From Clostridia bacterium (lineage in GTDB: Bacteria > Bacillota_A > Clostridia > Christensenellales > Aristaeellaceae): 64,000 bases of DNA. The notes under the pieces are model-generated. The model searched no databases. It saw only the letters and a list, made by a program, of their open reading frames with translations, and was not told the origin of the DNA. A program made the translations under genes and the position numbers. The stretch is taken from NCBI GenBank assembly GCA_017517815.1, contig JAFWYA010000056.1:25079-89078 (forward strand). Direction: 5' to 3'. Shown in pieces: positions 39,799-48,891 of the stretch. Position 1 is the stretch's first letter, and each line of letters starts with the position of its first letter.

Positions 39799-39805
39799 CG
39801 TTTCA

Positions 39806-40222
39806 TCAGTTGTTTTCTTCGGGCTGTGCATCTTCGGCAGGGGCTTCCTGCACTTCCTCAGGCTGCTCTTCGCAGGCGCAGCATTCATCGCACTCGCATT
39901 CAGCAGTCGCTTCAGCCTGTTCCTCCTCCGCTGGCGCTTCCTCCTGCGGTGCAGGCTGCGGACGCATTTGGGCCAGCTTGGCGTCCAGTTCGCTCAGTTC
40001 TCCGAGCAGGCCAGTCAGTTTTTCAGGCAGTTCAATGCCCTGTTCGTAGAGTTCCTGAACGCACTTGGGGATCTCGTTGAGAATCTCGCGGCGGCGGGTT
40101 TCCAGGTTGATCTCATTGAGCTTGTTCTGAGCACCTTCCGCCAGCGTGGAAGCGCCCTTGCCAATGGCCTCAATACCCTTCAAAAACGCGGTCTTGACGC
40201 TTTCACCAAACAATCCTGCCAT
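39806..40222 (-). CDS. Uncharacterised protein with acidic, cysteine-containing tail
   Basis: 138 residues. The first 90 are amphipathic helices (MAGLFGESVKTAFLKGIEAI; GELSELDAKLAQMRPQ). The last 45 are almost all Glu, Ala and Pro with a cluster of five cysteines (CECDECCACEE) that could bind metal. AAAGGAAGG precedes the ATG. The helical part recalls phasin-like or YtxH-like proteins, without a firm match. Confidence 0.65.
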   Translation of the reverse strand: MAGLFGESVKTAFLKGIEAIGKGASTLAEGAQNKLNEINLETRRREILNEIPKCVQELYEQGIELPEKLTGLLGELSELDAKLAQMRPQPAPQEEAPAEEEQAEATAECECDECCACEEQPEEVQEAPAEDAQPEENN

Positions 40223-40318
40223 ATGGAATCCTTCCTTTCTGTATATGCTTCTGTTATATATAGTACTGCTCTGTGCGCACGATCACTGCGCATTTTGCAA
40301 AGGTCTGCGTTTTCATTC

Positions 40319-41185
40319 TTACCAGTGCAGCAGCAGCGCATTCGTCTCGCAGCTGAAATGCGCTTCCTCCATCGGCGCGATCTCGCCGTCCATATTCATG
40401 CGCATGTTTTTGCTGCGGATTGAGCACTTCGATGCCAGGTAACGCTTTGCAGCCTTTTTCTTTTCCAGCGTTCCCATCATCAGCGCCGGCAGATAGGTCG
40501 GCAATATCCAGCGCGGCACTTCCTCCACCACCATGATGTCGAACAAGCCGTCGGTCAGTTCTGCCTGCGGAGTAATCGGAATGCCGCCGCCGATATAGCG
40601 GCCGTTGCCGACAGCACAGACGGTATATTTCCCGTCCAAAACGATGTCGTCGCCGATCTCAATATGCATTTCAATGGGTTTAAACGCAATCAGCGCACGA
40701 AGGACCCCATACAGATAGGGCCACAGGCCGCGTACGTATTTCTTGGCATCCGCAGCATAATCCAGCGCCATAACGTCCAGACCGGTTCCGCACTCGTTGA
40801 GGAAAAACTGGTCGTTGATCATACCGCTGTTGACCGGACGGGGGGCATGCGACAAAATAAAATCCAGCGCCTCTTCCCAGTTTTGAGGAATACCGGCGGA
40901 TTTGATAAAGTCATTGCCTGTGCCGGCAGGAATAATGCCCAGCGCCGTCTTTGTATTGCGAAGACCGGCAGCCGTTTCTGTCAGCGTGCCGTCGCCGCCC
41001 AGCGCAATCACTGTTTCAGCACCGCGCTGCGCTGCCTGACGGGCAATTTCCGTCGCATGCCCGGGTCTGTCCGTTATATGCATTTGAAAGGGAATATTCA
41101 ACGCTTTCAGCTTTTGGGCAACCTTTTCTCCCATTTCGCTGGCCCGACCGTTTCCGGCAGTAGGATTGACGATAAGCTCAATCAT
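40319..41185 (-). CDS. Lipid kinase of the diacylglycerol kinase family (YegS/BmrU/DgkB type)
   Basis: 288 residues. IVNPTAGNGRASEMGEKV at the N-terminus, the nucleotide-binding GGDGTLTETAAGL near 72-84 and GIIPAGTGNDFIKSAGIP near 95. The C-terminal beta-sandwich ends with a FDIMVVEEVPRW stretch and the FxxDGE-like NMDGEIAPMEEA. It would phosphorylate diacylglycerol or a related lipid at the membrane, recycling lipids from envelope synthesis. GGAGC lies before the ATG. Confidence 0.92.
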   Translation of the reverse strand: MIELIVNPTAGNGRASEMGEKVAQKLKALNIPFQMHITDRPGHATEIARQAAQRGAETVIALGGDGTLTETAAGLRNTKTALGIIPAGTGNDFIKSAGIPQNWEEALDFILSHAPRPVNSGMINDQFFLNECGTGLDVMALDYAADAKKYVRGLWPYLYGVLRALIAFKPIEMHIEIGDDIVLDGKYTVCAVGNGRYIGGGIPITPQAELTDGLFDIMVVEEVPRWILPTYLPALMMGTLEKKKAAKRYLASKCSIRSKNMRMNMDGEIAPMEEAHFSCETNALLLHW

Positions 41186-41284
41186 GACTGCAGCTCCTTT
41201 GGCTTACAAAGTATACTGATTTTATTATTCTACCGTATTTTGTCGAAAAAAGGAAGAGAAAAACACCCAAAGCGCTTGTTTTGG

Positions 41285-41313
41285 TTGAAAAAAAGCAGAA
41301 AATGACATACAAT
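41285..41313 (+). promoter_or_regulatory. Promoter of the KDG kinase gene
   Basis: TTGAAA-17-TACAAT, 25 bp before the AAGGAGGC ribosome site. Confidence 0.7.
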
Positions 41314-41354
41314 GAATAAAAGGAATTCGTCATCTCTCATAAGGAGGCTTTCAT

Positions 41355-42443
41355 ATGGAACACTACAATCCTCTGCTGACGGGAAACAAAGGCGGCAAAA
41401 AATTTATCACCATTGGTGAAATTATGCTGCGCCTCACACCTCCCAACTATGAAAAAATCCGTATGGCATCCAATTTTGAGGCCAGCTACGGCGGCAGCGA
41501 GGCCAACATTGCACTGGCACTGGCCAACCTGGGCGTGGACAGCACCTTCTTTACTGTTGTTCCCAACAACAGTCTGGGCAAAAGCGCTGTGCGCTGGCTC
41601 AGGTCCAACGACGTTCACTGTACGCCGGTGATCCTCGCCACGATGGATGAAGTGCCTTCCCATCGCTTGGGAACCTATTATCTTGAAACCGGCTACGGCA
41701 TCCGTGCAAGCAAGGTGACCTACGACCGCAAGCACAGCGCCATTACCGAATACGATTTCAGCAAGGTCGACCTTGACGCCCTGCTGGACGGCTTTGACTG
41801 GCTGCATTTAAGCGGCATCACCCCCGCCGTTGCGCCCAACTGCGCCAAGCTCATCATGGACTGCCTGAAGGTGGCCCGAGCTAAAAACATGACCATCTCC
41901 TTTGACGGCAACTTCCGCAGCCGCCTGTGGACGTGGGAGGAGGCACGCGACTTCTGCACACAGTGCCTGCCTTATATCGACGTGCTGATGGGCATTGAGC
42001 CCTATCACCTGTGGAAAGATGAAAACGATCATTCCAAGGGCGACTGGAAGGACGGCGTGCCCATGCAGCCCAGCTATGAGCAGCAGGACGAGATCTTCCG
42101 TGCGTTCGTGGAACGTTATCCCAACCTGAAATGCATCGGCCGCCATGTGCGCTATGCCCACAGCGGCAGTGAAAACAGCCTGAAGGCTTTCATGTGGTAT
42201 GACGGCCACACCTTTGAAAGCAAGCTGTTCACCTTCAACATTCTCGACCGTGTGGGCGGCGGCGACGCCTTTGCCAGCGGCCTGATCTATGCCATGATGC
42301 ACGACTACAAACCCATGGACATGATCAATTTTGCCGTTGCCTCAAGCGTGATCAAGCACACCATCCACGGCGATGCCAACATCACCGACGACGTTGCCAG
42401 CATCCGCAACCTCATGAACATGAACTACGACATCAAACGCTGA
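41355..42443 (+). CDS. kdgK: 2-dehydro-3-deoxygluconokinase (PfkB family)
   Basis: 362 residues, slightly longer than usual. TIGEIMLRLTPPNYEKI and NFEASYGGSEANIALALANLG are the KDG-kinase N-terminal motifs, and DRVGGGDAFASGLIYA is the PfkB signature 2 with the catalytic Asp. It phosphorylates 2-keto-3-deoxygluconate from uronate breakdown to KDPG. No KDPG aldolase or uronate isomerase is adjacent; the gene has its own promoter and appears single. An acidic insert (ENDHSKGDWKDG) near 215 is variable in the family. Confidence 0.88.
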   Translation: MEHYNPLLTGNKGGKKFITIGEIMLRLTPPNYEKIRMASNFEASYGGSEANIALALANLGVDSTFFTVVPNNSLGKSAVRWLRSNDVHCTPVILATMDEVPSHRLGTYYLETGYGIRASKVTYDRKHSAITEYDFSKVDLDALLDGFDWLHLSGITPAVAPNCAKLIMDCLKVARAKNMTISFDGNFRSRLWTWEEARDFCTQCLPYIDVLMGIEPYHLWKDENDHSKGDWKDGVPMQPSYEQQDEIFRAFVERYPNLKCIGRHVRYAHSGSENSLKAFMWYDGHTFESKLFTFNILDRVGGGDAFASGLIYAMMHDYKPMDMINFAVASSVIKHTIHGDANITDDVASIRNLMNMNYDIKR

Positions 42444-42450
42444 TAAAAGG

Positions 42451-42480
42451 TTGACAATTCCTTGAAAATCGCGGTATACT
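42451..42480 (+). promoter_or_regulatory. Promoter of the ECF transporter operon
   Basis: TTGACA-18-TATACT. The 90-nt leader contains a small CCGG-based hairpin near 42527-42537 but no riboswitch I recognise. Confidence 0.75.
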
Positions 42481-42568
42481 GTGCCTGTTGTGCAATGGCA
42501 TAACACACTTGCGTTGTTCCGGCCAAAAAACCGGAAACAGAGGAAAACGAAAGAGGAGTGTACACATC

Positions 42569-43117
42569 ATGCAGAAGAATTCCATCAAGACCGTCGTCGC
42601 CATCGGCATCGGCGCTGCGCTGTTCTTCGTCCTTGGCCGCTTCGTGGCCATCCCCAGCGGCATCCCCAACACCAACATCACCCTGCAGTACGCCATCCTG
42701 GCCCTGCTGGCCGTGATGTATGGCCCTGTTGCCGGCGGCCTCATCGGCTTCATCGGCCATACTCTCATCGACCTCAGCTGGGGCGGCAGCCCCTGGTGGA
42801 GCTGGGTCATCGCCAGCGCTTTCGTGGGCGTTGTGGTGGGCCTGTTCGCCAACAAGATCAAGCTCAACGAGGGTAACTTCGGCAAGAAGGAAATCATCAC
42901 CTTCGCCATCGCCAACATCGTTGCCAACGTGATCGCCTGGGTGGGCGTTGCTCCCGTGCTGGATATCCTCATTTACGCCGAGCCCGCCAACAAGGTGTTC
43001 GCTCAGGGTGCGACCGCTGCTGCCATCAACAGCATCGCTGCTGTGGTCGTGGGCGCTCTGCTGTGCATTGCCTACAGCAAGACCATCGCCAAGAAGGGTT
43101 CTCTGGACAAGGAGTAA
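42569..43117 (+). CDS. ECF transporter S component, UPF0397 family
   Basis: 182 residues from the ATG at 42569 (AGAGGAG upstream). Five to six membrane segments with the family's conserved start (IKTVVAIGIGAALFFVLGRF) and IDLSWGGSPWWSWVIA. UPF0397 proteins are S subunits often annotated as riboflavin transporters, but the substrate is not proven. It leads an operon with the fused ATPase and the T subunit, so this is a dedicated (group I) ECF importer. Confidence 0.9.
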   Translation: MQKNSIKTVVAIGIGAALFFVLGRFVAIPSGIPNTNITLQYAILALLAVMYGPVAGGLIGFIGHTLIDLSWGGSPWWSWVIASAFVGVVVGLFANKIKLNEGNFGKKEIITFAIANIVANVIAWVGVAPVLDILIYAEPANKVFAQGATAAAINSIAAVVVGALLCIAYSKTIAKKGSLDKE

Positions 43118-43197
43118 CCACAGTTTTTCCATTGCCGCGGAGGCAAGGCTTTGCCTTGTCTCCGCTTTCGTTTGAACTGACATGAGGTGATTTTTCG

Positions 43198-44925
43198 TTG
43201 CGCTCCCCCATCATTTCCTTTCAAAACTTCTCTTTTCAGTACCGCGCGCAGAAGCAGCCCACGCTGCATGATATCAACCTGAATATCTATCCCGGCGAAC
43301 GCATCCTCATTGCCGGACCTTCCGGCAGCGGCAAAAGCACGCTGGCCAGCTGCATCAACGGCCTGATCCCCTTCAGCTACCCGGGCGAATGTACCGGCAC
43401 GCTTACGGTGGACGGTGTGGATGCCCCTAAAAGCAGCATTTTCGAGCTTTCCCGCCATGTTGGAACGGTTCTGCAGGACCCGGACGGACAGTTCATCGGC
43501 CTGACCGTTGGCGAGGACATCGCCTTTGCGCTGGAAAACGATTGTGTACCGCAGGATGAAATGCATGCCATTACTGACCGCGTAGCCGGGCTTGTCGGCG
43601 TGGAAAACCATCTGGGTTATGCGCCGCATGAGCTCAGCGGCGGTCAGAAGCAGCGCGTCAGTCTTGCAGGTGTAATGGTGGATCAGGTCAAAATCCTGCT
43701 TTTCGACGAACCGCTGGCCAACCTTGACCCGGCCACCGGCAAGCAGGCGATCGAACTGATCGATGAGATCCAGCAAAAGAGCGATACCACAGTCATCATC
43801 ATCGAACACCGTCTGGAGGACGTGCTGTGGCGGCATGTCGACCGCATTATTCTGGTCAATGACGGTCGTATTCTGGCCGATACCACTCCCGACGAACTGC
43901 TTTCCACTCAGTTGCTCACGGACAACGGCATCCGCGAGCCGCTGTACCTGACGGCGCTGCGCTACGCAGGCGTGGCCGTCACACCTGAAAAGCAGCCCGA
44001 TCATGCCCAAAGGCTGCTGCTCAGCGATGAAGACACGCAAAAAATACGCAGCTGGTACAGTGCCTGCACGCCTGCACCGCAGCCTGACGAGCGTCCGGTT
44101 CTGCTGGAGGTCAAAGACCTTTGCTTTGGTTACACAAAGGAAAAGAAAAACCTGCAGAATATCTCCTTTCAGATCCGCAAGGGCGAAATGGTTGCCATCG
44201 TCGGCCGCAATGGCGCAGGCAAGTCTACCCTTTCCAAGCTGATCTGCGGCTTTGAAACGCCTGACAGCGGCGCCATCCTGATGGATGGTCGCGATATTGC
44301 CGGCGACAGCATCCGCCAGCGCGCTATGCGCATTGGCTACGTGATGCAAAACCCCAACCAGATGATCTCCAAAAACATGATCTTTGACGAGGTAGCGCTG
44401 GGCATTCGCAACACCGGCCTGAGTGAAGAGGAAATCCGCGCGCGTGTTGAGGATACGCTCAAAATCTGCGGCCTGTATCCTTTCCGCAACTGGCCCATCT
44501 CGGCGCTGTCCTTCGGACAGAAAAAGCGCGTGACCATTGCAAGCGTGCTGGTCATGGGGCCGGAGCTCATCATTCTGGACGAGCCCACCGCCGGCCAGGA
44601 TTTCCGCCACTATACCGAGATCATGGAATTCCTGCGCGGCCTCAACCAGCAGGGCGTGACTGTTGCCATGATCACACATGACATGCACCTGATGCTGGAA
44701 TACACGCCCCGCGCGCTGGTGTTCAGCGACACGCAGCTGATTGCCGACCGTTCCGCCGCCGAGGTGCTTTGCGACCCTGAGCTGATCGCAGAGGCTGCTC
44801 TGAAAGAAACCAGCCTGTTCACACTGGCGCAGCGCTGCGGTATTGCGCCGCCCGAGGCTTTTGTGGAACGCTTTATCGAATACGACAGGGAGGTGCGCAG
44901 CCATGGCAGCGAACACGGTGCTTAA
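43198..44925 (+). CDS. ECF transporter ATPase, two fused ABC domains
   Basis: 575 residues. Domain 1 (1-250): Walker A GPSGSGKST near 42-50, signature LSGGQKQ, Walker B KILLFDEPLANLDP. Domain 2 (300-560): Walker A GRNGAGKST, signature LSFGQKKR, Walker B LIILDEPTAGQD. Both are intact, so both sites could hydrolyse ATP. The start is TTG with GAGGTGAT 6 bp upstream. It overlaps the EcfT gene by 23 bp, indicating coupled synthesis. Confidence 0.93.
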   Translation: MRSPIISFQNFSFQYRAQKQPTLHDINLNIYPGERILIAGPSGSGKSTLASCINGLIPFSYPGECTGTLTVDGVDAPKSSIFELSRHVGTVLQDPDGQFIGLTVGEDIAFALENDCVPQDEMHAITDRVAGLVGVENHLGYAPHELSGGQKQRVSLAGVMVDQVKILLFDEPLANLDPATGKQAIELIDEIQQKSDTTVIIIEHRLEDVLWRHVDRIILVNDGRILADTTPDELLSTQLLTDNGIREPLYLTALRYAGVAVTPEKQPDHAQRLLLSDEDTQKIRSWYSACTPAPQPDERPVLLEVKDLCFGYTKEKKNLQNISFQIRKGEMVAIVGRNGAGKSTLSKLICGFETPDSGAILMDGRDIAGDSIRQRAMRIGYVMQNPNQMISKNMIFDEVALGIRNTGLSEEEIRARVEDTLKICGLYPFRNWPISALSFGQKKRVTIASVLVMGPELIILDEPTAGQDFRHYTEIMEFLRGLNQQGVTVAMITHDMHLMLEYTPRALVFSDTQLIADRSAAEVLCDPELIAEAALKETSLFTLAQRCGIAPPEAFVERFIEYDREVRSHGSEHGA

Positions 44926-45739
44926 TTACCTGCCCCGCAAAAGCGTGGTGCACGAGCTGACTGGCACCACCAAACTGGCTTTCTTTCTGCTGTTTACCTT
45001 CGCCAGTATGATCACCTACGACACGCGCGTGCTCATCTGCCTGATGCTGTTCAGCTTTGCAGTTTTCCGTCTCAGCAAAATCCAGCTGCGCGAGGTGCGC
45101 TTCATGCTGGTGTTTATGCTGGCCTTTCTGTTTTTGAACAACCTGTTCATCTTCCTGTTTGATCCCGACCAGGGCACCAATCTCTATGGCACGCGCACAG
45201 TATTGTTCCACCTGTTCTGGCGCTACGACGTAACGGCGGAGCAGTTGTTCTACATGTTTAATATTTCGCTCAAATATTTCGTTGCGCTGCCCATCGCCAT
45301 TCTGTTCATTTCAGCCACCAACCCCAGTGAGTTCGCCGCCAGCCTGAACAAAATCGGCGTCAGCTACCGCATCGGCTATGCCGTATCCATCGCACTGCGC
45401 TACATTCCCGACATTCAGCGCGACTACCACAACATTTCGCAGGCGCAGCAGGCCCGCGGCGTGGAGCTGGGCAAAAAGGAAAAGCTGATAAGCCGCCTGA
45501 AAAACAGCGTGAGCATCCTGATGCCGCTGATCATGTCCAGCCTGTCGCGCATCGACGTCATTTCCAACGCCATGGAGCTTCGCGGCTTTGGCAAGGACAA
45601 AAAGAAGCGCACATGGTATGTACAGCGCCCCTTCAAACGCAATGACTGGATCGCCCTGGCCATCGGCGCCGGCCTGCTGGTCTTCAGCGCTGTTGTTACC
45701 TTTTGGGACGGCAACCGTTTCTTCAACCCCTTTCAGTAA
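44903..45739 (+). CDS. ECF transporter T component (EcfT/CbiQ family)
   Basis: 278 residues from the ATG at 44903 with GGGAGGTG upstream inside the ATPase gene. Several membrane segments and the two coupling motifs AQQARGVELG and AMELRGFGKD (Ala-x-x-Arg-Gly type) that contact the ATPase pair. Last gene of the operon, followed by a terminator. Confidence 0.92.
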   Translation: MAANTVLNYLPRKSVVHELTGTTKLAFFLLFTFASMITYDTRVLICLMLFSFAVFRLSKIQLREVRFMLVFMLAFLFLNNLFIFLFDPDQGTNLYGTRTVLFHLFWRYDVTAEQLFYMFNISLKYFVALPIAILFISATNPSEFAASLNKIGVSYRIGYAVSIALRYIPDIQRDYHNISQAQQARGVELGKKEKLISRLKNSVSILMPLIMSSLSRIDVISNAMELRGFGKDKKKRTWYVQRPFKRNDWIALAIGAGLLVFSAVVTFWDGNRFFNPFQ

Positions 45740-45744
45740 CCTCA

Positions 45745-45770
45745 AAAGGCATGGTTTGACCCATGCCTTT
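45745..45770 (+). terminator. Intrinsic terminator of the ECF operon
   Basis: AAAGGCATGG pairs with CCATGCCTTT around TTTGAC; T residues follow. Confidence 0.9.
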
Positions 45771-45775
45771 TTCTC

Positions 45776-45806
45776 TTGACTTTGAGTGTACTCCAAGTGC
45801 TACAAT
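45776..45806 (+). promoter_or_regulatory. MerR-type promoter with 19-bp spacer and dyad
   Basis: TTGACT, a 19-bp spacer and TACAAT. The spacer contains CTTTGAG-TGTA-CTCCAAG, an imperfect dyad. Over-long spacers with a central dyad are the hallmark of promoters activated by MerR proteins, so the gene downstream probably regulates itself and the reductase. Confidence 0.85.
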
Positions 45807-45830
45807 GTTTCTCAGAAGGAGGCGAGGAAC

Positions 45831-46208
45831 ATGACCATCGCCGAGGCCAGTCAAAAATACGGCCTTACCCCAGACACACTGCGCTATTATGAACGCATCG
45901 GGCTGATCCCGCCGGTCAGGCGCACAGCAAGCGGTATTCGTGATTATGATGAGGAAGCCTGCCGTTGGATCGAACTGATGAAATGCATGCGCTCTGCCGG
46001 CGTGCAGATTGAAGCGCTTACGGAATATGTAAAGCTGTTTCAGCAGCCCGGCCCAACCGCCGAAGCCAGAAGACAGATCCTCGCAGACCAGCGCAGCCTG
46101 ATTGAAAAGCGAATTTTGGAAATGCAGGAGGCGCTCAATCGCCTCAACTACAAAATCGAGCGTTATGACACTGTGCTGATCCCCGCAGAAAAAGGAAGGA
46201 AGGGATGA
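45831..46208 (+). CDS. MerR-family regulator (AdhR/NmlR-like)
   Basis: 125 residues from the ATG at 45831 (AAGGAGG upstream). MTIAEASQKYGLTPDTLRYYERIGLIPPVRR is the MerR winged helix; a dimerisation coiled coil covers 75-115. There is no cysteine in the C-terminal effector part, so it is not a metal sensor; related proteins sense aldehydes or thiol stress. It overlaps the aldo/keto reductase gene by 4 bp. Confidence 0.9.
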   Translation: MTIAEASQKYGLTPDTLRYYERIGLIPPVRRTASGIRDYDEEACRWIELMKCMRSAGVQIEALTEYVKLFQQPGPTAEARRQILADQRSLIEKRILEMQEALNRLNYKIERYDTVLIPAEKGRKG

Positions 46209-47323
46209 ACATGTTTCCTGAAATCAAAAAGAACTTCGGCTTTGGCTGCATGCGCCTGCCCATGAACGGCGAAGAGGTGGATCTTGCGCAGGTCCGCGAC
46301 ATGGTCGATGCATTTCTCGAAGCAGGATTCAATTATTTCGACACCGCTCACGGCTACATCGGCACAAAAAGTGAACCTGCTGTGCGTGAGTGTCTGGTAA
46401 AGCGCTATCCGCGTGACCGTTATGTGCTCACTGATAAACTGTCGGGTCATCTGTATGAAAAGGAAGAGGACATCCGCCCTCTTTTCCAAAAGCAGCTGGA
46501 CACCTGCGGCGTGGACTACTTTGACTTTTATCTCATGCATTCTCAGACGGCGGAAAGCTACGCCAAGTGCCAGCGCTGCCGCGCGTATGAAATCGCTCAG
46601 GAGCTGAAAAACGAAGGCAAAATCCGCCATGTCGGCATTTCGTTCCACGATACAGCTGACGTGCTGGAAAAGATCCTCATCGAACATCCCGAAATCGAAG
46701 TGGTGCAGCTGCAGTTCAACTATGTGGATTACGAGGATGTATCGGTTCAGGGCCGCAAGTGCTATGAAATGTGCCTGAAGTACCAAAAGCCCGTCATCGT
46801 GATGGAGCCCGTGAAGGGCGGCTGCCTGGTGAATCTGCCCGCCGAAGCCCAGCAGGTGCTGGATGAGCTGAACGGCGGCTGGAGTAATGCTGCCTACGCC
46901 ATCCGCTACGCCGCCAGCTTTGACAACAACATCATGGTTCTTTCCGGCATGAGCAGCATGGAACAGATGCAGGACAATCTGCACGCCATGAAGGACTTCG
47001 CCCCGCTCACACAGGCGGAACATGCAGCAATCCAAAAGGTCTGTGAAATTTTCCGCAAGCAGGATCTCATTGCCTGCACGGCCTGCCGGTACTGTGTGGA
47101 TGGCTGCCCGGCAAGCATTGACATTCCCAGCCTGTTTGCCTGCATGAACGCCAAAAAGCTCTTCCGGAACTGGAATACCGATTTCTATTACCACAACGTG
47201 TATACTTCGCAAAACGGCAAAGCATCCGCCTGCGTGGAGTGCGGAGCCTGCGAATCCATCTGCCCGCAGCATTTACCGATCCGCAGTCTGCTTAAGGAAG
47301 TCGCCAAAGAATTTGAAAAGTAA
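46205..47323 (+). CDS. Aldo/keto reductase with C-terminal ferredoxin-like domain
   Basis: 372 residues. Residues 1-275 are an aldo/keto reductase barrel (GFGCMRLPM, FNYFDTAHGYIG with the catalytic Asp and Tyr, FYLMHSQ). The C-terminus has 4Fe-4S motifs: CTACRYCVDGCP near 297 and CVECGACESICPQ near 345, so it probably couples to iron-sulfur electron transfer. Translationally coupled to the MerR regulator; the pair looks like an aldehyde or carbonyl stress response. Confidence 0.9.
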   Translation: MNMFPEIKKNFGFGCMRLPMNGEEVDLAQVRDMVDAFLEAGFNYFDTAHGYIGTKSEPAVRECLVKRYPRDRYVLTDKLSGHLYEKEEDIRPLFQKQLDTCGVDYFDFYLMHSQTAESYAKCQRCRAYEIAQELKNEGKIRHVGISFHDTADVLEKILIEHPEIEVVQLQFNYVDYEDVSVQGRKCYEMCLKYQKPVIVMEPVKGGCLVNLPAEAQQVLDELNGGWSNAAYAIRYAASFDNNIMVLSGMSSMEQMQDNLHAMKDFAPLTQAEHAAIQKVCEIFRKQDLIACTACRYCVDGCPASIDIPSLFACMNAKKLFRNWNTDFYYHNVYTSQNGKASACVECGACESICPQHLPIRSLLKEVAKEFEK

Positions 47324-47328
47324 CACCT

Positions 47329-47351
47329 GCCGCCCGCCGGGCGGCTTTTTT
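47329..47351 (+). terminator. Intrinsic terminator after the reductase gene
   Basis: GCCGCCC pairs with GGGCGGC; six T residues follow. Confidence 0.85.
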
Positions 47352-47354
47352 CAT

Positions 47355-47383
47355 TTGTCAAGCAAAGGCTTTCGTGCTACAAT
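47355..47383 (+). promoter_or_regulatory. Promoter of the sugar symporter operon
   Basis: TTGTCA-17-TACAAT, directly behind the previous terminator. Confidence 0.75.
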
Positions 47384-47415
47384 ATTGCTATTATCACACA
47401 CGGAGGGCACCCCTC

Positions 47416-48891
47416 ATGGATGAACAAAAGCGTAATAAAATCAACCTTTGGATGTTTCCGCTGGGCACTGTTGGCCGCGATATGATGTATTCGCTGTTCA
47501 ACAGTTTTCTGCTTACCTATGTGCTGTTCACGCGCAATCTCACTGCGGCGCAGCTGAGCGCTGTTACTGCCATTATGGTGGCTGCACGCGTTTTTGACGC
47601 GCTTAACGATCCCATTATGGGCAATATTATCGAACGCACCCGCACGCGCTTTGGCAAGTTCAAGCCATGGCTGGTGATTGGCATTCTGCTTTCCTCCGTG
47701 GTCATCTATGCTGCATTCAGCAGCCGTCTGCAGGGCTGGAGCTTTATTCTGTTCTTCGGTATCATCTATTTCCTGTACAGCATCGCCTACACCATGCACG
47801 ACATTTCCTACTGGGGCATGATCGCCGCGCTCAGTTCCAATGCCGACACACGCAATCAGCTCACCAGCCGCGCAACGCTGTTTGCAGGCGTTGGCGGCAC
47901 GCTGGCCAGCATGCTTATTCCCATGTTTACCACCGGCAGCATGACGCTTGGCGGCAACGCAGCCACCGCCTACAGCCGCATTGCGCTTGTCTGCTGTCTG
48001 ATCGGCCCGGCCTTCCTGTGCTTCACCATCTTCGGTGTACGCGAGCGCAAACAGGCTGTGACACAGCAGGCGCCCTCCATCGGCCTGAAAAAGGTGCTGT
48101 CCACCATCACCGGCAACCGGGAGCTGATGTGGATCGCCATCATCTTCCTCATTCAGCAAATCGGCAACAACATGGTCATTTCAGGCCTTGGCTCCACCTA
48201 CATCTATTTTGACTTTGGCTACAGCGGCGGACTGTACTCGCTGTTCAACACCATCGGCGTGCTGGCCACGGCATTCATGATGATGTTCTACCCGGCCATC
48301 AGCCGCAAGATCCACCGTAAAAAGCTGATGGGCATCATGATGACCGTCAGCGCCGTCGGATATACCATCATGCTGCTGACCGGCCTGCTGCCTGCAAACA
48401 ACGTCAAGTTCTGGTTGCTGACGCTGAGCTATATGGCCGCAAATTTCGGACAGTACAGTTTCTATCTCATCATGATGATCTCCATCATCAACACCGTCGA
48501 ATACAACGAATACATCCACGGCGTGCGCGACGAAGCCATCATCGCTTCTCTGCGCCCGTTCCTGACCAAGCTGGCCTCCGCGCTGGTGATCGCGCTGACG
48601 TCGCTTACCTATATCATCTGCGGCGTGACCAACACCACCAACCAGATCTCCAGCCTCGAAAACGCCGCAGCCAGCGGCCTGATTACCGAAGCCGAAAAGC
48701 TGACCGGCATTGAACAGGTCATCTCCAGCGTAGGCAGCGCACAGATCAACGGTTTGTTCCTGTGCATGACGCTGCTGCCGTTTGTGCTGATGTTCATCTC
48801 CTTCTTGCTTTATCAGAAGAAATACACGCTGGACGAGCCGGAATATGAACGCATCTGCGCCGAGCTTGCCGCAAGGGAGGCTAAAGCATGA
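47416..48891 (+). CDS. Glycoside-pentoside-hexuronide (GPH) family cation symporter
   Basis: 491 residues from the ATG at 47416 (GGAGGG upstream). About 12 membrane segments; FNDPIMGNIIERTRTRFGKFKPW-type loop (here ARVFDALNDPIMGNIIERTR) and DISYWGMIAALSSNADTRNQ are GPH signatures. It imports a sugar or glycoside with Na+ or H+. The next gene, a PIG-L deacetylase, overlaps by 4 bp, so the sugar may be N-acetylated. Confidence 0.92.
   Translation: MDEQKRNKINLWMFPLGTVGRDMMYSLFNSFLLTYVLFTRNLTAAQLSAVTAIMVAARVFDALNDPIMGNIIERTRTRFGKFKPWLVIGILLSSVVIYAAFSSRLQGWSFILFFGIIYFLYSIAYTMHDISYWGMIAALSSNADTRNQLTSRATLFAGVGGTLASMLIPMFTTGSMTLGGNAATAYSRIALVCCLIGPAFLCFTIFGVRERKQAVTQQAPSIGLKKVLSTITGNRELMWIAIIFLIQQIGNNMVISGLGSTYIYFDFGYSGGLYSLFNTIGVLATAFMMMFYPAISRKIHRKKLMGIMMTVSAVGYTIMLLTGLLPANNVKFWLLTLSYMAANFGQYSFYLIMMISIINTVEYNEYIHGVRDEAIIASLRPFLTKLASALVIALTSLTYIICGVTNTTNQISSLENAAASGLITEAEKLTGIEQVISSVGSAQINGLFLCMTLLPFVLMFISFLLYQKKYTLDEPEYERICAELAAREAKA

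Noticed and set aside
42451..42568. Riboflavin (FMN) riboswitch before the UPF0397 transporter
   Set aside because: The leader is only about 80 nt and lacks the conserved FMN-aptamer motifs.
43072..44916. 614-codon frame antisense to the ECF ATPase gene
   Set aside because: The plus strand carries two complete ABC domains; this is a shadow.
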